DNA from: Aculops lycopersici
Taxonomy: Eukaryota > Arthropoda > Arachnida > Trombidiformes > Eriophyidae
Direction of reading: 5' to 3'
Assembly (NCBI GenBank): GCA_015350385.1
Contig: WNKI01000002.1
Coordinates: 3,685,311-3,749,310 of the forward strand
DNA length: 64,000 nucleotides
Of this stretch, positions 20,035-29,559 are shown piece after piece. Each line of letters begins with the position of its first letter. The first letter of the stretch is position 1. Below the pieces are notes generated by a model. It was not told the origin of the DNA. It was given only the letters and a program-made list of their open reading frames with translations, and did not search any database. A program made the translations under genes and the position numbers.

Positions 20035-20706
20035 TCAATCCGATGTATCCATCAGTTTCTCAAACAGCGTCTTTTTCCTTTGAGGTAGTGGAGGTTGGAA
20101 ACTCCTTGTCTTATCTTTAGTATTGATATTTATTGCTATCGTATCAGCGCTCCTATCAACTGGTAATCGACTTGACTCAGTACCAATGGATTGTTTGGTT
20201 ATATTTGAACTCTTCGATACCTGTATTGGTTCAGATGTTGCACCGTCTCCAGTTGAGAACTTTTTGGGGAATTTTCGCCTTCTTTCCTCAATCCATTTGG
20301 CATCATCAATCTCGGACTCCACAGTTTTGATTGGAGCTATAGCTTTTGGCTTATTTTGCCTTTGATGATTATCATTCCTTCTGGGGTCACGCTTCTGAAA
20401 TTTATGAGAGAATTTTCCACGACGCTCGCCGCTGACGCCAGTGCCCATTAGTCTATCGAGAAAACCTTCACCCGACTCTGAGCTCAACCTATCTGGAGGC
20501 TGAATACCTTTGAACCAACTATCTTTGTGTTCATTCATTATTGTAGTTATGTGTTGTTTTGATATTGGTGAAACGAATCTCGGAAATTGTAAATCAATGT
20601 TTATCGTTGAATCGTGGTGCTTGCTATAGTAGCATCGCTGCTTTTGTCGCCAGTGGCAAGCGAACGATTTTTTGTAACACCAGATGGTCGAGTTGGGTAA
20701 TTTCAT
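20035..20706 (-). CDS. NUFIP1-like protein (short, no zinc finger seen)
   Basis: Frame of 223 residues from ATG 20706; ATG 20538 would give 167. The best clue is IDDAKWIEERRRKFPKKF at about residues 137-154, the form of the conserved NUFIP1 peptide (WxEERRxxxPT-like), which in other animals binds box C/D snoRNP assembly factors. A C-terminal KKTLFEKLMDTSD also resembles the short leucine motif seen near the ends of NUFIP-type proteins. The rest is basic and disordered. The usual C2H2 zinc finger is not visible, although Cys and His occur in the first 40 residues. The start is uncertain, and the first 55 residues could be leader. Minus AATAAA at plus 19963-19968, about 70 bases after the stop. 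Family call is tentative. Confidence 0.5.
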   Translation of the reverse strand: MKLPNSTIWCYKKSFACHWRQKQRCYYSKHHDSTINIDLQFPRFVSPISKQHITTIMNEHKDSWFKGIQPPDRLSSESGEGFLDRLMGTGVSGERRGKFSHKFQKRDPRRNDNHQRQNKPKAIAPIKTVESEIDDAKWIEERRRKFPKKFSTGDGATSEPIQVSKSSNITKQSIGTESSRLPVDRSADTIAININTKDKTRSFQPPLPQRKKTLFEKLMDTSD

Positions 20707-21027
20707 AAGAGAAAACTCGGGCACCTCGCTGACACTGCTTCTTTAGTTATACCGATACCTGATGAATAGAAGTTACCCACTGTTGTTTTTGATCAGCTAT
20801 ATAAAAACGGTGTTTAGCTTTATCTAAAGGTGCGTAAGATCGAAGGTGAAGAGATGTATTCATAGACTTTAGCTCATCTAGTTGCAGAGGAAAGTGCAAC
20901 TCGAAGTTTTTCTATCAAAGTAATCAATTTAGTTACACAAATTGGCTAGATTAGGTTGACATTTGACTCTGGTATCCATGATTCACAGGTTTATTATAAA
21001 ATTTCAATCACCTGTCGTGTGTTTCCA
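20707..21027. other. Intergenic, NUFIP1-like promoter and MCM7 3' UTR
   Basis: About 320 bases. Minus AATAAA (plus 20990-20995) is 33 bases after the MCM7 stop. Nothing else seen. Confidence 0.4.
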
Positions 21028-23520
21028 TCAAGCATCAATCAAAGTGATCGAATTATCATTTGGATCAATCGATATAGTTTCGTACTCCTCGAGCATTTGA
21101 AGGGCTTTTTCCGCCGTGGCCTCATCGTATTTTAGTTCCTGCATGACCATCTCTAAAACTTCATGCTTGCTGAGACATTTCTTATCCAGTGATACAGCCA
21201 TGTCACGAAGAACCCTTAAAAGGGTTTGACCAGAATCAGTCTTGGATGCTTGTCCTTCGATCGAGTCTCTGGAAGAATTGTAAAGTGTCACGGCTGCCAA
21301 GATGTCAGCATCTTCCACTATATCCGATAGGCGCAGTCTAGCAAATGCTGTAGACAATCTGATTATCGCCAGTAGGGATCTTGGTGATGTGAACATCACA
21401 TCGGAACCTCCTCGCTTGCGAGCACGAATATCCAAATAGATTTGTTCGAGCTGCTTTGTCAATTGTCTAGGAATATATGGGTTCTTAGTTTTACATAAAG
21501 CGATGTATTTACGCATTACTTTCATATCTATGGCATCATAATCGCATGGCGGTGGTTTGTCTGGAGCACAGTGCACCGATGTGATATGTTGCGCAAGTTC
21601 AATGTCTCTGATTTGATTAGGATTGTCTTTTATGAGCCAAAGTAAATCGAAACGCGACAGTAGAGCAGGTGGAATTTGAAGATTGTCTGTGATCGATTTG
21701 TGAGTATTGTATCGGCCAAATGCTGGATTAGCGGCTGCAAGGATGGAAACACGAGCATTTAAGGTGGTCATGATACCAGCCTTCGCAATAGATACAGTCT
21801 GCTGTTCCATGACTTCGTGAATGGCCGTTCTATCGGCCTCCATCATTTTGTCGAACTCATCAATGCAACAGATGCCCTGGTCAGCTAGGACTAGGGCACC
21901 TCCCTCCAAAACCATCTCATTTGTGATGGGATCCTTTAGAACCGCTGCCGTTAGACCGACGCCCGAGGATCCACGACCTGTTGTGTATTGACCTATTAGT
22001 CGAGAAGTAAAAATGATTGAGGATTCGTGATGTTCAGTTAGTAGAGCGCCCACGTTGGGATTTTGTTTACATCCAATGATTCAGGGAAGAGTTTAAAAAG
22101 GTGTGCCACTACAAGAAAATGTAGATGATAAGATGGAATTAATCAGCTACAAGAGTGAGAGTGAACAAGTTGATCTCCCTCAACTAGACCAGTCGACAAT
22201 CTGGTATTATTGTTGTCTACTCAGTACTGTGAGGAGAATGATATGTTAAAATTCCTAAAACGAATACTTACTTCTAATGGCTAATCTATCGATAAAACTT
22301 AATAACTGCGACTTGGCCACTCCAGGATCTCCCATCAAACAAATGTTGACATTTCCACGAATCCGCATGCCATGCGGACTTGTGTCGACTCCGCCAACAA
22401 GCAACAGTAGTAATGCTTTTTTTAGCTGGTCGTGGCCATAAATTTCTGGCGCGATACTTGAGCTGAGTTTGTTCAAAAAATTATCCTCACGGTTTGCCAA
22501 CTCCTCGGCCTCTTCCATGGTCATAGGGTCTAAAGTTAGCTCGTCATCATCGGTCTTGGTCATCTTAGATATGTAATGGGCCTCGATGTAGGTGTCACAC
22601 GATAGGCCTCCGGTTCTGGCACGGTAGGCTGGCTTCTCCTCGGTAAGAAAGACACCACTTACTGAAACGTGGTCACCCGGCGCACATAGGCGAGTTAGCT
22701 CTCCAAAGGCCCAGACGTTGACGGCTCTTGGAATGTGACCAGTAGGCACTTGATCTGACATTTCCTGTAACTTAATCTCTTGGCACTTGACAAACTTGGA
22801 GCCTCTTGTCTGTGGGTTTATACGACCGACCACCTTTTGAGATTGGCAGATTTGGCTCGTACATTGAGACAACGGTGTATACTCTTTACCCTCGACACAT
22901 TGGAACGATTCTGAGCCACACATGTCGCAAGTGTAGGTAACGATACGAATCATTGGCTTGACATCGGTCACTCTGGTTACGATACCGCGAATGTTGATTA
23001 GATGACCTAGAGAATCTGCAAGTACGCTCCTGATCGGCATTGACTTGAAACTTGCGGGCTTGAATGAAACCTCAAACCTTCGAATTAGATCAGGGGGGTA
23101 TGCGTTTTCGGTTACAATGATGGCCGGGCGACCAGTTGCCTGTTGGCTAGTGTGAGATCCAGTTTGCTGACGCTGATTATTCTTTTCTGCTATAAAGTTT
23201 CTCTGTTCAATAAAGATATCTAACGGATCTTTATCGATTAGGTTCTTAGTTTTGTAAGAGGGTAAGATTTCGTCCATGGCAGCAGCAAACAGCTTCACAT
23301 ATCTTGTGGTGTTTTCGTAGATTTCGTTAGCTAAATCTTGATTAAACTTTTCGACATCGCCAACGTCCACATAGAGATGCACACACTCTCGATTAGCTAT
23401 TTTGGTCAAGGTCTCTTGATACTTTGGAACCACCTCATTCCGTTCATTAACGTGCGTAAACTCTTTGAGGAATTGTTTGATCAACTCCTGATCTTGACCG
23501 TAATCTCTCATGGTGGCCAT
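21028..23520 (-). CDS. MCM7: DNA replication licensing factor MCM7, two exons
   Basis: Exons 23520-22272 and 21992-21028, joined in phase 1 across a 279-base intron (donor A/GTAAGTATTC, acceptor CTAATAG), giving LAIRS-QYTTGRGSSGVGLT and a 737-residue protein. Subunit of the hexameric MCM2-7 helicase that opens DNA at origins. Seen: N-terminal domain, zinc-binding Cys pairs (CDMCG and CTSQIC), Walker A GDPGVAKSQL, Walker B CCIDEFDKM, arginine finger SRFDLLWLI. Closest in order and sequence to MCM7 rather than MCM2-6: MRDYGQDQ at the N-terminus, IAPEIYGHDQLKKALLLLLVGG, QTRGSKFVKCQE. Two possible starts are four codons apart (MATM). An E2F-like site lies about 370 bases upstream. Confidence 0.96.
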
Positions 23521-24240
23521 GTTGGCGGTTATCTGATGAAATGTTCAATCGTTACTATCGGTACTTGATGGAATGTTGAGAGTTATACGACAACTTGTTG
23601 AATTGATCTTTTCCAAATCAATATTCTAAAATTGGTTGATATGCTTTGTGTCCTAGCTAGTCAATTCGACTTGCATGAGTAATGAAATTATAATATAGGT
23701 AATAGTAGATTAAATGGTCAGATAAATTTAGTGGAGATAATATGGGTATACGGTTTCTGGTTCAAGTTAAAAGTCTTTAAAGGGCCAATGGATATGCCAT
23801 CATTGGCTTGTACGTGCTTGAGTTAACAAAGAAAACGTTTGCAGAGGAGAGGCCATACTCGCACGAGAGAGGCTTTGTTGTGTTGGCATTTTTGGCGGGC
23901 TCAGCGAGCTGCGTGTAAAGTGAATCGGATCTTCTTTCAGTGCTACAGTGTACTTTTCGCTCGTGTGTTGCACTGAAGGATCCGTGTAAATGTGTTTCTA
24001 TTCAAGTTCGTTCGATCAACAATGAGATAACTAGGTGCAACCATTATTATTGTTTAAATCTCGTCTTGAATCAACAAAGTTCTTTATTAATCAAAAACCA
24101 ACTTTTATCTAAAATCCTGTAACAAATCCATGAGAGGCCCAATTGACGACTCCGAGAGGGTAGCACACCAGCTAAAATTACAATCAATCTAGAAATCTTT
24201 ATTACATCACATGACAGGAGATGACATCATAAGTTAAATT
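23521..24240. other. MCM7 upstream region and GK 3' end
   Basis: 720 bases. The part near 23521 is the MCM7 leader and promoter. Near 24198-24203 a minus AATAAA serves the glycerol kinase gene, about 40 bases after its stop. An open plus frame at 23940-24122 has no family features. Confidence 0.4.
23889..23900 (+). promoter_or_regulatory. E2F-like site upstream of MCM7
   Basis: TTTTTGGCGGGC fits the E2F consensus core (TTT-S-S-CG-C type). It lies about 370 bases 5' of the MCM7 start codon (gene on minus strand). MCM genes are classic E2F targets in animals. The same core also occurs at 10290-10299, so one match alone is weak evidence. Confidence 0.4.
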
Positions 24241-27200
24241 TCATTTCGCAGCTGCCATCAGACCACTTAAGGCAACCATTCCAATTGAACAGAATAAGTA
24301 GATTGATATTGGCAGTGACGAGAGGCGCTGGTAGTCGATCTTGCGCACCTCCTCGTGATGAATCTTGGTCCAGGCCATACTGCGCTCGACCGCTCGGTGC
24401 CAGGTGGCCACCAAATCGGTTCTGTGCTCTAGGGATATGTACGGTTGGAATATATCAACAGGCTTCACTGCCATAGTGCAGCTAGATTGGCGTCCAGTTT
24501 GAGATGTGGGCCTCTGATCGGCTGAGCTCACTGGCTCCTGGTCGAAGTCTTCCTCGCACAAATCGCCCAGCTTGCCCGCTCTATCCTCCAGGTCGTCATG
24601 CATCCGGTCGGCCACGGCGGCGGCCGTCTCGGGTGGGCAAATGAAAGTGCGCAGGCAAGTGGATAGATTGGACGGAAATGTTTGTGAAATCATTGAGCTG
24701 CGCTTGCTATGATATCCATCTTTGTCGTCATGTTGTTGTTGTTGCCCATCGTGCTGTTCAACCATGTCGCAGTTGACAACCTCGACGCTATCAGATTCCG
24801 GTGACTCGCGCCCACCGTCACGACTTGGGTTGTTGTTGTCGCTTTCGTTCACAGTCGAAGGTGCTCCAGATGTCGAGCCATTGCAACTGTCGAGAATGTG
24901 ATCGTCAGTGATTAAAGTAGATGGAATCGGGGAGCTTTGATCGCTTAGTCGGTTGCCTGCGAGCTCGTTGCTCGAGGATCCACTTGCAGTGAGTTCATTG
25001 TCGCCCGAGCCATAGCCGCTGCTTGGTGTTGCATAGAATCGGTTTATCTTTTGGTGGTTGCTTAGTCTGATGGCCTCGGCAACTCCACTTGTCTCTAGAT
25101 TCTGCACAACATCGATAGCCTCTGGCACTAGACTGCTAGTTGCTGTGTACTCGCCCGACGTCGTGACGCCAGTCTCATCGTCCGCCTCGCCGTCAACATC
25201 CGAGCTAACCGAGGCACTTGTTGCCGAGTCATCGTCGCGGTCTTCGTTGCCGTCGCTGGCGTCATCTACATTGTCATCACCATCATCACTATCATTGTAA
25301 TCGTAGTCTTTGGAACGATAGCTACGAGTTGCACTTCCTCCTCCTGCGTCGTCGTTTACACCTCCTCCAGCATCCAAGTTGCAAGGCGACAATCTATTTG
25401 AGACAATCCTTCTATTGTGGCGCGAGTGGTGGTTGGTGCCCCCGTACTTTGCTGGCGAGCCTACGGTAGAGTGATCATTGATTCTCTTAGATGCAATCAA
25501 CGATGAGAACTTATCCTCATAATGCAAACTCTCCTCAGGATAATGGTGCTTTTGGTTCGAGAACAAGGAGCAATCGTTTAGGGCTGGCGCATTTGCTTGC
25601 ATTTGATCAAATGACCAAATGTTAGCGCCGCAGCCCGCAACCATAGCAGCGCCTAGTGCGCTTGTCTCGCACATCGATGGCCTTACAATATCGCAACCGG
25701 TTATATCCGCCAGAATTTGACACAAATTGTCACTCTTCACTAAGCCCCCGTCAATCATGAGACCATTGGCAACGCCTCGCATTAGAGATAGGATGTCGTT
25801 TGTTTGGAAGGCAATTGAGTCGAAAGTTGCGCGAATTAGGTGCTCGCGACGAGTAAACTGCGACAGGCCAATGTATAGGCCGGCGGCATTTGGATCCCAG
25901 TATGGCGAATAGAGGCCACCTAAAGCGGGAACAAAGAAGACTCCCGCGGCGTGAGTTGTCTTATTGACTAGCTGATCGCATTCCTCGTAGTTCTCAATTA
26001 GCTGCACATTATCCCTAAGCCAAGTTAGCGCGGCGCCGGCAATCTTGATACTACCTTCAAGAGCATAACAAGCTGGCTTATCGCGTAACTTGTATCCAAC
26101 TGTCGTGATGAGACCGCGTTTAGCTTCGCGCTGAACGCCACTCAAGGCGCCATTGAGTGGTCCGGGGCCAATGTTTTGCATGATGAAACAACCGGTACCT
26201 AAATGTTGATTGTTTGGTTAGTTGGATGACATAGATAAGTGGCAGATGACTTTTGGTTAGCGACTTGGAGTTAATCGAGAACGAGATTTTATCAATGATA
26301 TTTATATTATCACCAAAGACGATCGCTAGATCTAGATGCTGATGATGTTGTTGATTTTGTTTGTGCTTATGGTGTTGTTGTTGTTATTGCTGCTGTTACT
26401 CACCGAAAGTGGCTTTTGTTTGTCCAAGTCGGAGACAATTGTGGCCAAATAGAGCGGCCGACTGGTCACCTATGACACCTGTTATGGGCAATCCTTTGAG
26501 CGGCCCATGTAGCACCTGGCCAAAATCATCGGCTGAGGCTAGAATCTTGGGTAGAATTGCCATAGGAACTTTGAAGTATTTACATAGCGTTGAGTCCCAC
26601 TCTAGAGTTTCAATGTCCATTAAGAATGTTCTACTTGCGTTTGTCACATCAGTCAGGTGTCTACCTGTTAAGTTGTACAAGATCCAACTGTCAACTGTGC
26701 CGAACATTAGAGTCTTTTCATCGAGTGCCCTCCTTACTTCCGGTACATTATCAATGAGCCACTTGAGTTTGAATGCCGAGAAGTAGGTCGACATGGGCAG
26801 GCCAGTTTTGTCCTTGAGCCAGTTGAAATCGCGGCCCGGAACTGAATCGATGAGCTCATCGACTAAATCCTTGGTTCTATTGTCCATCCAAACGATCACA
26901 TTATAAAGGGGCTTACCTGTTCGCGAGTCCCAAACAACAGCGGACTCACGCTGATTGCAAATACCAATGCAGCTCAACTTTGCCGACTGGCCCTTGCAAG
27001 CTAGCTGCTCGTGAACCTCGTTAATGGTGGCGTACACTGAGGCCATAATGGCATTTGGATCTATCTCTACCCATCCCTCCTTTGGAACGATGCGTTGGAT
27101 TTCAATTTGGCTCGACTCAAGCAGTCGGCCAGTTCCGCTCTCGAATACTAGAAATCTTGTGGAACTTGTGCCTTGATCAATGGCGCCAATGAGAGGTCTT

Positions 27201-27241
27201 CGCTTTGAGCGCTGGGTCTTGCTATTTGAGGTGGTCGTCAT
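24241..27241 (-). CDS. GK: Glycerol kinase with ~330-residue insertion and C-terminal membrane anchor
   Basis: Exons 27241-26404 and 26198-24241, phase 1, intron 205 bases (donor CG/GTGAGTAAC, acceptor CCTAG... ACCTAG/GT), joined as KATFGTGCFIMQNIG. Total 931 residues, against about 550 in the family. Phosphorylates glycerol to glycerol 3-phosphate with ATP. FGGY-family motifs are intact: DQGTSSTRFLVF, CNQRESAVVWDSRTGKPLYN, VWMDNRT, GVIGDQSAALFGH, and DGGLVKSDNLCQILADITG. Between about residues 520 and 855 there is a disordered Asp/Ser/Gly-rich insertion rich in acidic runs. After it the family's last helix resumes (ISLEHRTDLVATWHRAVERS). The chain ends in a hydrophobic segment (LPISIYLFCSIGMVALSGLM) likely to hold the enzyme on the outer mitochondrial membrane, as in some mammalian GK forms. 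Confidence 0.94.
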
Positions 27242-28059
27242 TTTTGAGGTACTTAGTGTTTCTCTTCCTGAACTCGGAATTCTATTCTCTTCCTCTGTCT
27301 CCGTGTGTTCGTTAATAGTTTCTTGCTTGCTTGTTTGCTAGTTTCAATATAGTAAAGTTAGGATAATCTGGCGCCAGTGGTTTAGTTAAGTTAGTTTCAA
27401 CACCCATCGGTTCAGATGGCAAACTAAGCAACTTGTGCCTCCTCTTATATGATCTCCTGTTGTCGGCAGACAACTAGTTGAGAAGCAGGAGAAGTAGAAA
27501 GAGAGGCGGTAGGCAGTCATGCAGACTGGCAGCGCAACAAATGATTGGGCGTCTGTTGGTGGTGGTTGCTTGATTAGTGGCAACGATTTGATGTCTTTTC
27601 AGGATGGTGACGACCAAAGAGCTCGTTGATTAGAGGCGAGTGATAACAAAAAGTGTCAGTGCAACTGGCTACTAACTAGCATTGATGATCAACATAGCAG
27701 ATCTGACTAGAATCTTTGACGCACACTGCAGAAAGTCAACCTGCCCGGTTCCAGTTGGTTCAAGCTGGATAACTTGTTTTCTTTCTCGCTTTCTTTAGCG
27801 TGGCCAATCTTGAAACAGTGGGCTGCGTTCCCTCGAATGACTAGTGCCGCTATTGCGGTTGAATTACTATTAGATGAATTGTTTGCGCCGGCTGGTTACC
27901 TCTTGTCTTCTCGAACTATTATTCCTTCTTCCTTTCATAGTAAAAACACGCGAGAGGAGGTTCAATTGAAATGTCAGATATGTTACCACAACAACTAACT
28001 AAAATCTGGCGACCAAAGTAATGTGACTCCTGTCTCTCTATCTCTCGCTCTCTCTCTCT

Positions 28060-28079
28060 NNNNNNNNNNNNNNNNNNNN
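28060..28079. other. Assembly gap (20 N)
   Basis: Twenty N bases between a (CT)n tract and a TAGTACGT-type repeat. The length is probably nominal. Confidence 0.95.
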
Positions 28080-28176
28080 ACGAGGTAGTAGTACGTATAG
28101 TATCGTACTACGTACTACTACTAACTAACTAACTAACTAACTAACTACGTACGTACGTACGTAACGTACTAGTCGT

Positions 28177-28254
<78 letters not shown>

Positions 28255-28260
28255 GCTCTC
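28080..28260. repeat. Composite simple repeat: TAGTACGT-type, (CTAA)n, (ACGT)n, (CT)n
   Basis: From the gap rightward: GTAGTAGTACGT-like units, seven or so CTAA units (about 28119-28146), (ACGT)n (28147-28163), then an interrupted (CT)n of about 75 bases to 28260. The ACGT part is self-complementary. The same parts in the opposite orientation border the gap at 59832. Confidence 0.9.
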
Positions 28261-29133
28261 TATTGTGTGCCTCCTTATTAGCCTCGCTAGCTTGATTGCT
28301 CACTTGCCTGCCTGCCTGCCAGCCTGCTTGTTAGTAGTTGGCGTTGGTGTTGTTTTTGTTGTAGTAGTGGTAGTGCTGGTGGTCTTCTAATTTGTGTAGA
28401 GGAAATTCTCGAATGTCTAATCCTTTCGTGTTGAGCCACACATTTGACTATGAGGTAATAATTATCAAAAATTTGATCTGTGATCTCATTAAAGCCTTTG
28501 GTTTCAATTTAATATAAAAGTTGGAGTGAACAAATAACAAGATAAATTTTGACCTTGAGGTAGTAGTCGCGAAGAGATTGATTAAAAAGCGAATACAAGT
28601 GAAAGTTAGCGGCAAAATACGGCTCACTTACTGCACACCAATGTACTGTACCAAGGCGAGCAAACTCTTTTCTTAGCCTGCAGGGTGCAGTTATCATGGC
28701 CTACTAACCGTACGTGGTGCAACGAGCGGCAGGAAAGAGTACTGGAAGATTCGGCGAGCGAACGCGGGACACTTTTGCAGCCAGCTTCCTGCAGGTCAAA
28801 AAAATGCATTGTATTGTGCTGTTGCTGGAAGCATCCATACAAAAACTGCGAACCCTGTGTCAGATCACCTTCACTGCGAGTCCTAGGTGTAGGCGGCCTG
28901 TGTTAGCGTCGTGATCTAGGACGCACGCTAGCTCCCATAGACGGTTTTCTCGGTCGCCTAGTGCATTTGCCGTTAGCTTACCAGCTTCTAGTGGATCTAG
29001 AGAACGCGCGATGCTTCTGCGGTTATTGCTACTGCTTCTGCTACCGCGTGCGCGGTGTAGTAGCAGAGGCGGCGGGGTGGTAGCGGCAGCAGCGGCAGCC
29101 TAAAGCCGGGCGGCCTCGCCAGAGTCTGGTCCG

Positions 29134-29183
29134 CTAGGCGAACTAAGATGAGCAATGTAAATTGCTCATCTTAAGTTCACTAG
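29134..29183. repeat. Inverted repeat, hairpin with 4-base loop
   Basis: Arms 29134-29156 and 29161-29183 around the loop GTAA. The inner 13 bases (AAGATGAGCAAT side against ATTGCTCATCTT) pair perfectly, and the outer parts pair apart from one bulge-like mismatch and a GC/TG difference near CTAG. It could form an RNA hairpin or be a relic of a small transposon end. It overlaps no coding frame that I support. Confidence 0.7.
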
Positions 29184-29553
29184 ACAAGCAGCCTTGCCGG
29201 CGGCCAGCCGCAACAAGAACCAACTGGATACGCGCAGGTCGACTCCCTGCAGCGTTGCAGTAGATGCGCCAATGTATGCTGCTCATCAGCCAGTTGAAAT
29301 GCTGCTTTCTTGTTGTCATTGTCACGAAACTATTATTCCATCCTTACAACAAGTACATTTGGTCTTATACTTAAAGAGATTCCCATACTAATTGACTGGT
29401 GACAGCGGCTGCAGCAATAACGACTTTTTCATGGATCAATATTGCGAATGAGGCGAACGATAGAGGGGTTCATGTCGCCATTTTGTGGAACGGAAATGAC
29501 TAAAACTTTTGTAGAAGGTAACTGGATCTTACTAACAGAGAGGCAGGTATACG

Positions 29554-29559
29554 TTTATT
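29554..29559 (-). terminator. Poly(A) signal overlapping the FARSB stop codon
   Basis: The minus strand reads ATTTAATAAACG: the TAA stop (29560-29558) supplies the first two A's of AATAAA. If used, the FARSB 3' UTR would be about 20 bases. Confidence 0.55.

Larger units (their letters stand above)
27242..29557. other. Intergenic, GK promoter side and FARSB 3' side
   Basis: 2.3 kb without a supported gene. Contents: GK leader/promoter near 27242-27350, a short gap and simple repeats at 28020-28260, a GC-rich stretch at 28900-29130 with GCGG/GGCAGC repeats, and a hairpin-forming inverted repeat at 29134-29183. Small frames around 28500-28914 overlap one another on both strands and have no family features. 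Confidence 0.4.

Noticed and set aside
21993..22053. MGALLTEHHES as an N-terminus for a separate MCM protein
   Set aside because: It is the 3' end of an MCM7 intron read through; the CTAATAG acceptor restores the continuous family sequence.
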